Shown piece after piece: positions 37,832-46,132 of a DNA stretch of 49,298 bases (positions within the stretch are counted from its first letter, which is position 1; each line of letters begins with the position of its first letter). The notes beneath the pieces were generated by a model that saw nothing but the letters and a program-made list of their open reading frames with translations, was not told the DNA's origin and searched no databases. A program made the translations under genes and the position numbers. This DNA comes from UMGS1840 sp964537245 (GTDB lineage: Bacteria > Bacillota > Clostridia > UMGS1840): positions 1-49,298 of the forward strand of contig CAZHZL010000011.1 in assembly GCA_964537245.1 (NCBI GenBank), read 5' to 3'.

Positions 37832-38770
37832 TTAAAATAAGCTGTCTTCAGGGCTAATCTTTTTAACGATAAGATTAACTGTTACTATCAGGAACAAGCC
37901 GACTAACGACTGTACAAGACCGATTGCCGCCGAAACCTCAGGACGATTGTTTTCCATAAGGAGACGGAAGGTGTATGTATTGATAATATCGGTTGTTGAA
38001 TAGAGCGCAGAAACATTTCTTGTTGTCTGATAGAAAAGTCCGAAATCACCGCCGAAGATACTACCGAAAGCAAGTATCGTCTGAATAACCATAAGAGAAA
38101 CAAGCTCAGGAATCGCGATATACCATGTTTGCTTCCATTTTGAAGCGCCGTCGATTGTTGCCGCTTCAAAAAGCTCAGGGTTAATTCCCATAAGTGCCGC
38201 ATAGTATATAATCGAGCTGTATCCGCAATGCTGCCATACATACACTATGGAAAGAATTACAGGCCATGCACCCGGTCTTGCGTACCAGTCGACAGACTCG
38301 CCTCCCATAGATTCAATAAGCTGATTTACAACACCTGAAGCCGGATTTAAAAGAGCGTATACTATGTAAGCAATAAGTACGGCTGATAAGAATCTCGGTA
38401 AAATCATAATAGTGTTATATGTTTTAACGAGCCATCTCTTATAAAGGTTATACATCATAAGGGCGATGGTAACAGCAGCAACAAGTCCGATAAACATAAA
38501 CCAAAGGTTGTAGCATACCGTGTTTCTGATGATTATGAATTTATCCTGTGATTTAAAGAAAAATTCAAAATTCTTAAGTCCTACCCACGGACTTCCCCAG
38601 ATACCTTTGTTGGGATTAAAGTTTTTGAATGCAACTATAATACCGTACATAGGTAAATATGAGAATAAAAATACCAGGATAATACCCGGCAGCTGAAGTA
38701 AGAAAAGCTGTAAGTCGTCAATGCCCTTTCCCTTCATTTTGTTCTGATTTTTTGTTTTTAGTTTGTTCAT
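37832..38770 (-). CDS. Sugar ABC transporter permease (LplB/YteP-like)
   Basis: 312 residues with six membrane segments. The N-terminal QLFLLQLPGIILVFLFSYLPMYG is the hallmark start of LplB-type permeases. The EAA loop is EAATIDGASKWKQTWYIAIP (~202-221). It is the first gene of the transporter operon, divergent from the two-component genes across a 368-bp region. The ribosome site GAGG lies 8 bases before the ATG. With the LplC-like protein it forms the channel for oligosaccharide uptake. Confidence 0.92.
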   Translation of the reverse strand: MNKLKTKNQNKMKGKGIDDLQLFLLQLPGIILVFLFSYLPMYGIIVAFKNFNPNKGIWGSPWVGLKNFEFFFKSQDKFIIIRNTVCYNLWFMFIGLVAAVTIALMMYNLYKRWLVKTYNTIMILPRFLSAVLIAYIVYALLNPASGVVNQLIESMGGESVDWYARPGAWPVILSIVYVWQHCGYSSIIYYAALMGINPELFEAATIDGASKWKQTWYIAIPELVSLMVIQTILAFGSIFGGDFGLFYQTTRNVSALYSTTDIINTYTFRLLMENNRPEVSAAIGLVQSLVGLFLIVTVNLIVKKISPEDSLF

Positions 38771-38811
38771 AAGTTTTTCCTCAGCTCCAATTTTATATTT
38801 TTTATGATTAA

Positions 38812-38820
38812 ATTATAACA
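38812..38820 (-). promoter_or_regulatory. Extended -10 promoter of the transporter/surface operon
   Basis: The minus strand reads TGTTATAAT, a perfect TGnTATAAT. The -35 position (~38835-38840) holds only A/G-rich sequence, which suggests a need for an activator. The R1 copy of the 32-bp element begins about 10 bases upstream of that position. The leader would be about 35 bases. Confidence 0.65.
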
Positions 38821-38849
38821 TTTTTTTTGTATTTTTTCTACTCTAAATT

Positions 38850-38881
38850 TGAAACATTAGTGTACATTTGATACTTCTTTT
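38850..38881 (+). promoter_or_regulatory. 32-bp regulator-site candidate, copy R1
   Basis: It is identical to R2 (38993..39024) at 28 of 32 positions and in the same orientation, 143 bases away start to start. The differences are at positions 7, 10, 14 and 16. It lies immediately upstream of the transporter promoter, a usual place for an AraC-type activator, though its direction is opposite to that promoter. Confidence 0.7.
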
Positions 38882-38992
38882 CCATTTTTTAATGTTTTTT
38901 TATAACATTCTCACATTTTTTCAACGAATTTTTATTATAAAAGTTCCAATCAGCTTTACATTTTTGTTACAATTTTAAAAAAAGTGCAAAAA

Positions 38993-39024
38993 TGAAACTT
39001 TTGTGCAAATTTGATACTTCTTTT
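38993..39024 (+). promoter_or_regulatory. 32-bp regulator-site candidate, copy R2
   Basis: Second direct copy. It ends 32 bases before the -35 box of the two-component promoter and has the same orientation as that promoter. Shared blocks with R1 are TGAAAC and a 16-base run ATTTGATACTTCTTTT. It may mediate autoregulation of the response regulator. Confidence 0.7.
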
Positions 39025-39056
39025 GTGTTTTTGGTGTGAAATTGAAGGTGTTTCAC

Positions 39057-39085
39057 TTGACAAAAATTTTGTTGTGTGATATTCT
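39057..39085 (+). promoter_or_regulatory. Promoter of the two-component/AraC operon
   Basis: TTGACA (39057-39062), a 17-base spacer and TATTCT (39080-39085) preceded by TGA, giving an extended -10. A GTGAAA-9-TTTCAC inverted repeat abuts the -35 box. The leader is about 47 bases, with GGAG 12 bases before the ATG, slightly long. Confidence 0.7.
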
Positions 39086-39138
39086 AAAATTGGTTATATA
39101 TTATATCAAAAGGTATTAAGAAGGAGAATGATATTTCT

Positions 39139-40335
39139 ATGTATAATCTGATAATTGTAGAGGATGAAGAATTATCCTGTAATCTTATTAAAAAACATAT
39201 AGAGAGCAATGCAGAGCTCAACATAAATGTGCTTGAAACATTTGAGGACGGTCTGGATGCAAAGAATTATCTTGCACAGCAGACAAATGTTCATATTGTT
39301 CTTACTGACATTCGTATGTACGATATGTCAGGTATTGAGCTTGCCGACTATATAAACAGCTATTTTCCGCATATTGCTGTTATAATTATGAGCGGATATA
39401 CAAACTTTGAGGATGCAAAGCTTGCTATTAAATATAATGTTAAAGATTATCTTACAAAGCCTTTTGATATGAGTGACCTTGATATTGCACTTAAAAAAAT
39501 AACCGATGAGCTTGATGAAAAATATTCGCAGAAGGTGCTTTTTCCGAAAAGAACTTTATCGGAACAGCAAAGCTTTATTGCCGACTTAATAAAAGAACAG
39601 AATTACACAAAAGAAGAAATTAAAAAAAAGCAGTCTGAGCTTAAATTTCCGTTCTCGTTTGAAGATACCTGCTGTGATGTTATCAGAATTGAAATGAGCA
39701 ATTTTGAGAATTTTTTGAAAACAAGATGGAACTATTCAAAAAACGCATTCTCGGTTTCTATGTATAACCTTATTGCGATGTCCTTCCCTGAATCGTATGT
39801 TTACCCTGTTTTTGACAACGACGGAGTTTATGAATATGTCGTATTCCGCGACCAGCCTATTTTTTATCAACAGCTTAAGCCTTCGTTTCTGCTTGATTTT
39901 GATATAGTCATAAATATTGCAAGCGTTAAAGAATTTAAGAATATTTTTGAGCTGTTAAGAAATGCTTCCGAAACAATTGATACTGAAAATATAGGCGATA
40001 AACGCGAAATTATGGAAAAAGCAAAGCAATATATCAACGATAATTTTCAGCATAATATCACAAGAGAAGATGTTGCAAAAAGCGTATATTTAAACCCTGT
40101 TTACTTTGCAAGAAGCTTCAAAGCATACACAGGAGAAAAGTTTAACGATTATTTGCTTAAGGTGAGAATGAAAAAGGCTGCTGAGCTTCTTTGCGACCCT
40201 GAAATCAAGATATACGAAATTGCAAAGCTTACAGGCTATGAAAATTCAAGATACTTTTTCAGAATTTTCAAAAAATATATGGGAATGACTCCAAACGACT
40301 ACCGAAAAAAGAAAATTAACAGCGAGGACATCTAA
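39139..40335 (+). CDS. AraC-type response regulator (YesN-like)
   Basis: 398 residues. Receiver domain ~1-120 with the acidic pair Asp9/Glu10, phosphoacceptor Asp57 (LTDIRM), Ser85 (IIMSGY) and Lys107 (YLTKPF). A central linker (~125-290) shows no known fold. An AraC helix-turn-helix pair lies at ~300-395, ending in the signature ARSFK...GEKFNDYLL...ENSRYFFRIFKKYMGMTPNDYRK. Its stop codon is immediately followed by the kinase ATG. Regulators of this type usually activate a neighbouring LplABC operon, and the three 32-bp elements are candidate sites. Confidence 0.93.
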   Translation: MYNLIIVEDEELSCNLIKKHIESNAELNINVLETFEDGLDAKNYLAQQTNVHIVLTDIRMYDMSGIELADYINSYFPHIAVIIMSGYTNFEDAKLAIKYNVKDYLTKPFDMSDLDIALKKITDELDEKYSQKVLFPKRTLSEQQSFIADLIKEQNYTKEEIKKKQSELKFPFSFEDTCCDVIRIEMSNFENFLKTRWNYSKNAFSVSMYNLIAMSFPESYVYPVFDNDGVYEYVVFRDQPIFYQQLKPSFLLDFDIVINIASVKEFKNIFELLRNASETIDTENIGDKREIMEKAKQYINDNFQHNITREDVAKSVYLNPVYFARSFKAYTGEKFNDYLLKVRMKKAAELLCDPEIKIYEIAKLTGYENSRYFFRIFKKYMGMTPNDYRKKKINSEDI

Positions 40336-42051
40336 ATGCTTTTTAAAAAAATCATACCGAGGTTTGACAGGTCGGAAAACTTTTTTTATAAAAACCGTTC
40401 GCGTTTTCTGGTGCTTTATATTTCGATAATTGCTGTACTTGCCATAATAGTATTTTATGCAACCGTCCAGTATATTAATATTGAAGAAAAACATTCTTCA
40501 GAAATCAACTGTGAATATGTTCAGAATATCTGCGACACAACGCTTGAAAGTATAGAATACAAGCTTTATCAGCTTGCGGCTGACATTGATATTTCTTCTT
40601 ATTTCGGAAATATGACAAACGAAAGCTTTTCTATTACAAAAAATGCTGTTATAAAGGCTTTAAACGCTATAACAAGCGGCGAAAGATATCTTACCTCTGC
40701 TTATCTTTACAACAGCTTTACCGATACCGTATTATATGCTCAGAAAACTTATACGCTGAACGATGAAAACGACGATTTTACAGATACAGGCTGGTATGAA
40801 GCTTTTGAAAAAATGGAGCATAATGAATCGTTATGCTTTGAAAGAAAAAGACCTTACACAGACGATTATTATCTGACAATTATCAGAAAAATAGATAAAA
40901 AAACAATTAAAGGCGGAATCATTTTAAATGTCGATATAAGCAGATTTATGGAAATTGCAAAAGGAAATTATAAATATACAGTAGCAACAAAAGACGATGA
41001 AATTCTTTATTCTTCCGACAGCGTTGCTGCAAAGCTTATAGGTGATACAGGACTAAAAAGCTATGATGGTAAACACTATTCTGTATCATCAATGAAATCT
41101 GATTTTTCCAATTGGGTATATTATGTTGCAAATCCACTTGAGAATTACACCACAAAGCTTTTTATTATTTTTCTTATAATTTGTATCGGAGGCGGTGTAT
41201 TTGTACTTCTTGGCGTTATGATTGCTTCATACCTTGCATTTCAGTCGTATAAGCCTATTATAAATATTGCAATGCTTCTTAAAAATCCTGCTGACAGCGT
41301 TTCAAGAGAATATTTGGAAAACGATGTCAATACTAAGTTTATAGCAGAAAGAATTATGTATGTTGTAAATTCAAACGAGAAGCTGAAAAATCAGCTTAAT
41401 ACGCAAAACGAGCTTTTTGATTCTGCTCAGATTACAGCCTTGCAGACGCAGATAAATCCACATTTTATATATAATACGCTTACGCTCTTTTATCTGACAG
41501 CACAGGACGCATTAGGAAAAAATCACGCGCTTTCATCAGGGCTTATTTCCCTTTCAAGAATAATGCGCTACTGTCTTTCTTCCGATAATTCAATAGTAAA
41601 CATAAAAGAAGAAATTGAAAGCACAAACGAATATCTGAATATAATGAAAAGCAGATATCAAAATCGTTTTGAAGTTTATTGGGATATTGACGAAAGCTGT
41701 GTCGACAAGAAAATTGTAAAAATGACAATGCAGCCTATTTTGGAAAATATCTTCAAATATGCTTTCAAAAAAGAAAAAAAAGACGGTATTATTTCTATAA
41801 AAATATATAAAAATGAGCAGAATATTGTCATTTCAATTAAGGATAACGGTCTTGGAATAAAACCTGAAAAACTGTATCAGATAAGACAAAAGCTGCAAAA
41901 CGGTTCTTATAATATGTCACGCCATATCGGGCTTACTAATGTTGATAAAAGAATAAAAATCATATACGGAGACAACTATGGAATCACCGTATTTTCAACA
42001 CTTGATGTCGGAACTGAGGTTGTTATGACCTTCCCCGACCAGATGGATTGA
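40336..42051 (+). CDS. Sensor histidine kinase (YesM-like)
   Basis: 571 residues. Membrane segment 1 at ~23-46, an extracytoplasmic sensor region at ~47-273, and membrane segment 2 at ~274-302. Then comes a HAMP-like linker and the His_kinase domain with QTQINPHFIYNTL (phosphorylated His376). The ATPase part has PILENIFKYAF (Asn471) and DNGLGI (503-508). The sensor region resembles the extracellular PAS/dCache type and would sense a saccharide outside the cell or bound to the lipoprotein. It directly abuts the regulator gene, with its ribosome site inside that gene's end. Confidence 0.93.
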   Translation: MLFKKIIPRFDRSENFFYKNRSRFLVLYISIIAVLAIIVFYATVQYINIEEKHSSEINCEYVQNICDTTLESIEYKLYQLAADIDISSYFGNMTNESFSITKNAVIKALNAITSGERYLTSAYLYNSFTDTVLYAQKTYTLNDENDDFTDTGWYEAFEKMEHNESLCFERKRPYTDDYYLTIIRKIDKKTIKGGIILNVDISRFMEIAKGNYKYTVATKDDEILYSSDSVAAKLIGDTGLKSYDGKHYSVSSMKSDFSNWVYYVANPLENYTTKLFIIFLIICIGGGVFVLLGVMIASYLAFQSYKPIINIAMLLKNPADSVSREYLENDVNTKFIAERIMYVVNSNEKLKNQLNTQNELFDSAQITALQTQINPHFIYNTLTLFYLTAQDALGKNHALSSGLISLSRIMRYCLSSDNSIVNIKEEIESTNEYLNIMKSRYQNRFEVYWDIDESCVDKKIVKMTMQPILENIFKYAFKKEKKDGIISIKIYKNEQNIVISIKDNGLGIKPEKLYQIRQKLQNGSYNMSRHIGLTNVDKRIKIIYGDNYGITVFSTLDVGTEVVMTFPDQMD

Positions 42052-42061
42052 GGTGTAAAAA

Positions 42062-42937
42062 ATGCAATTTAAACTTAAAAATTTCAACACACCGATTGTA
42101 GTATCAAAAATTGCAAATATACATTATTTTGAATTTACAAATCAGTATCATACAAACGATGACGCTCACAATTTTTGTGAGCTTGTATATGTTGATAAAG
42201 GTGCTGTTTCCGTAAAATCAGAGAATTTCACGGGAAGGCTTCTTGATAATCAGCTTATTATCCACCGTCCCAACGAAGTTCATGCGCTTAAGTGTACAGA
42301 CAATATTGCACCGAATATTATAATTATCGGCTTTGAATGTAAAAGCGAAGAAATTGCAAAATTTGCAGAAATGCCTGTAACGCTTGCAAGCGAGCAGCAA
42401 AAAATGCTTGCAGAGATAATGAAGGAAGGAATGAGCGTTTATGCCCCTCCCTACGACCTTCCCAACACAACAGATATGAAAAAACGAGAAGTTTATCCCT
42501 TCGGTGCCGACCAGATGATAAAGCTTAAGCTTGAAATTTTTCTGATTACGCTCATCAGATGTTTTTCTTCTACTGAGCAAATCTCAAAAAAAGAAATCTC
42601 AAACGATGGTGAGCTTCTTAATGTATATCAGTACATAAACGAGCATTATACAGAAAAAATCACATTGGATAATCTTTGCTTTTTGTTCGGGACGAATAAA
42701 ACTACTTTGTGTCAATGCTTCAAAAAGGAATACGGAGACACTATTTTAAATTACATAAATAACTTAAGGATAAAAGAAGCAAAGGTACTGCTCAGAAAAA
42801 AAGAATTGTCTGTAACGGAAATTTCCGAAAAGCTGGGCTTCAGTTCAATCCATTATTTTTGCAGAATATTCAAAAAAACAACCGGTAACTCACCGAAAGA
42901 ATATTTAAGAACGATACGCTCAAAGCTGGAAATATAG
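42062..42937 (+). CDS. AraC-family regulator with cupin-type sensor domain
   Basis: 291 residues. The N-terminal half is a cupin-like ligand domain (HNFCELVYVDKGAVSV, then LIIHRPNEVHAL). The C-terminal ~190-288 is an AraC-type double helix-turn-helix ending in HYFCRIFKKTTGNSPKEYLR. Its ribosome site GAGGTG overlaps the stop of the kinase gene, so it belongs to the same operon. It probably senses an intracellular sugar, complementing the extracellular sensing of the kinase. Its targets may include the convergent operon or the GH20 operon. Confidence 0.88.
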   Translation: MQFKLKNFNTPIVVSKIANIHYFEFTNQYHTNDDAHNFCELVYVDKGAVSVKSENFTGRLLDNQLIIHRPNEVHALKCTDNIAPNIIIIGFECKSEEIAKFAEMPVTLASEQQKMLAEIMKEGMSVYAPPYDLPNTTDMKKREVYPFGADQMIKLKLEIFLITLIRCFSSTEQISKKEISNDGELLNVYQYINEHYTEKITLDNLCFLFGTNKTTLCQCFKKEYGDTILNYINNLRIKEAKVLLRKKELSVTEISEKLGFSSIHYFCRIFKKTTGNSPKEYLRTIRSKLEI

Positions 42938-42940
42938 CAC

Positions 42941-42968
42941 AAAACGAGGAGTTTTAGCTCCTCGTTTT
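42941..42968. terminator. Bidirectional terminator
   Basis: A perfect 11-bp stem (AAAACGAGGAG, 42941-42951, with its complement at 42958-42968; six-base loop) has T-runs on both strands. It sits between the convergent AraC gene and the DUF4432 gene, four bases after the former's stop. Confidence 0.9.
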
Positions 42969-42971
42969 TAT

Positions 42972-44042
42972 TTACCCGTTGATTTTTTTTATTTTCTTCT
43001 CTATTTCATCTGCTTTTTCTTTATCTATCCAGCCTGCTTCAATAGAGAAATTAAGCTTTGCATACGGCGGAAGAATTTTCATCTGTCCATTTCTTTTTGC
43101 ATAGCTGTATCCGAAATGCTCTGCTGTTGCAGGAAGCACCATTCCCATTGAATCCTCATCGCCTGTTCTCGAAATCCATCTTATTGCAAGAGGAAGAACA
43201 TCAACAGGGTGACTTACATAGCAAGCGCCATCAGCAGTTTTCTGCATAGTGTAAGCACGGTTTTCTTCATCTCCCTTATATTTAACCGTAAAGCATATTT
43301 CAGGCTGATAGCATTGCGAAGCTTTATCAACCTTATGATGAAGAGGAATGTTTTCCTGTACAGCGTCCATATAGCTCTGAAGCTTTTGTTTCTTATCCTC
43401 ATGCAAGCTGTCGGGAACAATTCTATGCACCTTAACATGCTCGCTGTCATACGGCGCAGAATACATAAGCTCCGCCCCGTCAATCGGATGAAAATTGATA
43501 TGACAAAGATACATATATTCCATATCCTCGTCTCTTCTGTTTTCAAGCTCAATATTAATCTTGAGAACAGTTTCGTTTTTATACAGTCTGCATTCGGGGG
43601 AGAAAGTATAATTCTTAACAAAAGACCTGTCAAAGCTGTAGCTTCCGCCAACAGAAACATAATCGTCCGTCACATCAATATAAGCCTTCTGGTATTCAAC
43701 ATTCGGTATTTCACCATGCTGAACATGGTCGTCGTCACTCTGCGGAACACCAAACGCATTTATACCGCAATGAAGCAAAAAACCACCGTATGTTCTTAAG
43801 TATTCCAATGTCGGCTGAGGCTCTGCAAACTTTGTTTTCATAACAAGCTCTCTGCCAAGAAAATTCGCTCTCCATATCTGTTGTCCCTGATAAGGAAGAA
43901 TTATAAAATATCCCTTATCGTTTTCAACCTTAAGCGCCTCAACACCCGTTGAATATTTAAAGGCTGTAACCTTGAAAATATCAGTTTCGCAAAGAACAAA
44001 TTCTCTGTCCGAGAAAAATTCTTTTTTCAAATTAAATTTCAT
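42972..44042 (-). CDS. DUF4432 family aldose-epimerase-like protein
   Basis: 356 residues, no signal peptide, mostly beta strands as in galactose-mutarotase folds. FLLHCGINAFGVPQSDDDHVQHGEIPN (around residues 87-115) contains the conserved histidines of the DUF4432 family. HINFHPIDGAEL gives a further His pair, and GWIDKEKADEIE lies near the end. Members are thought to bind or epimerise sugars; the reaction is not established. It is last in the M24/ASRT/creatininase/GHL6 operon, 17 bases after the GHL6-like gene. Confidence 0.8.
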   Translation of the reverse strand: MKFNLKKEFFSDREFVLCETDIFKVTAFKYSTGVEALKVENDKGYFIILPYQGQQIWRANFLGRELVMKTKFAEPQPTLEYLRTYGGFLLHCGINAFGVPQSDDDHVQHGEIPNVEYQKAYIDVTDDYVSVGGSYSFDRSFVKNYTFSPECRLYKNETVLKINIELENRRDEDMEYMYLCHINFHPIDGAELMYSAPYDSEHVKVHRIVPDSLHEDKKQKLQSYMDAVQENIPLHHKVDKASQCYQPEICFTVKYKGDEENRAYTMQKTADGACYVSHPVDVLPLAIRWISRTGDEDSMGMVLPATAEHFGYSYAKRNGQMKILPPYAKLNFSIEAGWIDKEKADEIEKKIKKING

Positions 44043-44059
44043 TTTTATTCCCCTTTCGT

Positions 44060-46066
44060 TTAATATTCAATGTAAGCCATATTATGACCGTCAATTTCAG
44101 GAATATTGAATTTAAGATATCCGTTTTCATATAAAAACTCAATATTTTTCATATCGGGAACTGTATAAACAGCTTTTGGCTTATCACATTTCACTTCAAA
44201 ATGCGAATTGTAAAGCTTAATTCTTTCGTCGATTATTCCCCTCTTGTTTTTCTTTTCAGGACAATATGAAACAACCTGCAAAAGTGTGCCGTTACCGCTT
44301 TTTGAAAGAGACGCTCTTGCAAAGGTAGGTAAATCTGTTTTAAGAATTTTATCAGCATACATAAGCTTAATGCAGTTATCAACAAAGGTCCTGTAAACCT
44401 GGTAGGAATAATTATAAAACGCTTCAAATATTTTGAAGTTTATATGGATAACATTACCATTTTTCAAGCATGAATAAAGGCTATCGCTCTTTTTGTCATA
44501 TGGAATATAGCTGTAAAGCTGATGACCGTCCCAATGTCTGTTAAAATAAGGCTCCCAATATTCAGCTAAAACCTCATTACCGTCATTTTTTCCAAGCGAA
44601 ATACCTTGAGAATAAATTGCAGAAACCATATCGGTCATACCTGCTTCCGCTCTGCCAACAGCTTTAAAATACGAAATATTATAAGGCTCATCCCCCATAT
44701 ATTTAAAGTTCCAGTAATCCTTGAGCGCAAAATCGGATAAATCCTTTTTCAGACCCGACTGACCGCTTGAAATAACCTTACCACCGTTTTTTAAATACTC
44801 GGAAAGCTTATTTTGTGAATTTTCGTTAAGCACCATAGCGTCGGGCAATATGATAACCTCATATTTTGAAAAATCCATTGTATCGTCAATAACATCATAC
44901 TGATATTTCAGCTCAGCCATCATTCTCACACAGCCTTTGAAGGAATCCATAAGTCTTTCACAGGATAAATGTGCAGGAGTATCCTCAATTGAATATTCGA
45001 TATCAAAGTTAAGCGGATGAAGTATTGCAATTTCAGGGATATATTTTGCTTTATGAGTCCATTTTTCTGTTTTTTCTATATCAGTATAAAGCTTTTTCAC
45101 CATTTTGTGAACAGCGTCCTCCATTCTGCCTCTTGGGTGCAGATGGTCACCTACTGAAACCTCAGTACAGTTGAGAAGTCCTGAATACAAATCAAACTCC
45201 AAGCCCTCAATTTCTCTTATTCCGCCAAAATCTCCCCATGTATCGCGGAATCTTCCGCTCATAAATACAGTATTTTCAAATATATTTCTTTCGTAAGCGG
45301 CTTTAACAGGGAAATAGTCATAGCCCCAGATATTATCGCAAACAAGACATTCTATTTCAGAATGTGTATCGAGCTTTGTTCTTCCGTCGATACAGGTCCC
45401 GTTTCTCAATGCGCTGTTAATTATAAATTTTTTGTCTTTTGGGACTATTGCTCGGATTTTTTCCGCCATACGCATTTTTTTTCTTTCATTATAATTTATA
45501 ACTGCTCTTTTATCGTTTATATCTATATTTTCCGCCTTCATTTTATCCATACATACAGGACAGAAGCAAGGCGGCGGAAAAGAAAAGCAGTCAACAAACA
45601 CGCCGTCTGTTTCAGGATACAGCTCTAAAAGCTCCTTTATCTCGGAAAGTAGATGCTCTCCATAGGGGGAATCATAGCACATAGTACGAAAAGCATGTCC
45701 CATATTCCCTTCCAAATTCATTATTCTACCATCGGCGCGCACAACATTCCAGTCTCTGTGAATATCCGAAAACGCGTGACACAAAGACGCATTGAGATAT
45801 GCAGTTACACCTATCCCTTTTTTGTGACATTCTTTAAGTAATTCTCCGTATATATCTCTACCTTTTAAATACGGATGCATCATACCGACTTTTGTCGGGT
45901 AATATGTATAACCAAGATTACATCTTGCAAAAAAGTTTATATATTCGACCTTTGCGTCACTTAATCTTTCCGCAAATTCCTCTGCTGAAAAATCATCTCC
46001 CAAATCAGGAAGCGCAGGCAGGTTATGAAAATCAAAATGCAACGCTCTTTTTATGTAATTTCTCAT
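44060..46066 (-). CDS. GHL6-like glycosidase with beta-galactosidase-trimerisation-type domain
   Basis: 668 residues, cytoplasmic. The start RALHFDFHNLP (His10, Asp12, His14) and the strand DGVFVDCFS (Asp159) fit the hypothetical glycosyl hydrolase family 6 (PF14871) barrel. A Cys-rich PPPCFCPVC loop (Cys167, 169, 172) follows, as is common in that family, perhaps binding a metal. Glu237/Glu239 (THSEIEC) are candidate catalytic acids. Residues ~365-560 look like the Rossmann-type trimerisation domain of GH42-like enzymes (YEVIILPDAMVLNE, then YLKNGGKVISSG), and the end is a small beta domain. The ribosome site is AAGGAG before the ATG at 46066. Probably an exo-glycosidase; the specificity is unknown. 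Confidence 0.75.
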   Translation of the reverse strand: MRNYIKRALHFDFHNLPALPDLGDDFSAEEFAERLSDAKVEYINFFARCNLGYTYYPTKVGMMHPYLKGRDIYGELLKECHKKGIGVTAYLNASLCHAFSDIHRDWNVVRADGRIMNLEGNMGHAFRTMCYDSPYGEHLLSEIKELLELYPETDGVFVDCFSFPPPCFCPVCMDKMKAENIDINDKRAVINYNERKKMRMAEKIRAIVPKDKKFIINSALRNGTCIDGRTKLDTHSEIECLVCDNIWGYDYFPVKAAYERNIFENTVFMSGRFRDTWGDFGGIREIEGLEFDLYSGLLNCTEVSVGDHLHPRGRMEDAVHKMVKKLYTDIEKTEKWTHKAKYIPEIAILHPLNFDIEYSIEDTPAHLSCERLMDSFKGCVRMMAELKYQYDVIDDTMDFSKYEVIILPDAMVLNENSQNKLSEYLKNGGKVISSGQSGLKKDLSDFALKDYWNFKYMGDEPYNISYFKAVGRAEAGMTDMVSAIYSQGISLGKNDGNEVLAEYWEPYFNRHWDGHQLYSYIPYDKKSDSLYSCLKNGNVIHINFKIFEAFYNYSYQVYRTFVDNCIKLMYADKILKTDLPTFARASLSKSGNGTLLQVVSYCPEKKNKRGIIDERIKLYNSHFEVKCDKPKAVYTVPDMKNIEFLYENGYLKFNIPEIDGHNMAYIEY

Positions 46067-46090
46067 GAAAAATCTCCTTTTTTACACAGC

Positions 46091-46124
46091 AGGCTGTACC
46101 AAAGCAAAAGTTTTGGTACAGCCT
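46091..46124 (-). promoter_or_regulatory. Intergenic 13-bp hairpin inside the operon
   Basis: Arms 46091-46103 and 46112-46124 are perfectly complementary, with an eight-base loop. The hairpin lies between the creatininase-like stop and the GHL6-like ribosome site. No U-run follows on the minus strand (it reads GCTGTGTAAAAAAGGAG), so a processing or stability element is more likely than a terminator. Confidence 0.6.
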
Positions 46125-46132
46125 TTAATTCG

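Larger units (their letters stand above)
38771..39138. promoter_or_regulatory. Divergent control region between transporter and two-component genes
   Basis: This is the only gene-free stretch longer than 300 bases. It is very A/T-rich and holds a minus-strand promoter (38812-38820), two 32-bp direct repeats (38850-38881 and 38993-39024), a 6-bp inverted repeat (GTGAAA/TTTCAC, 39036-39056) and a plus-strand promoter (39057-39085). I see no open frame or RNA gene in it. Confidence 0.8.

Noticed and set aside
43209..43799. 196-codon open frame on the plus strand
   Set aside because: Antisense shadow of the DUF4432 gene, with no family similarity.
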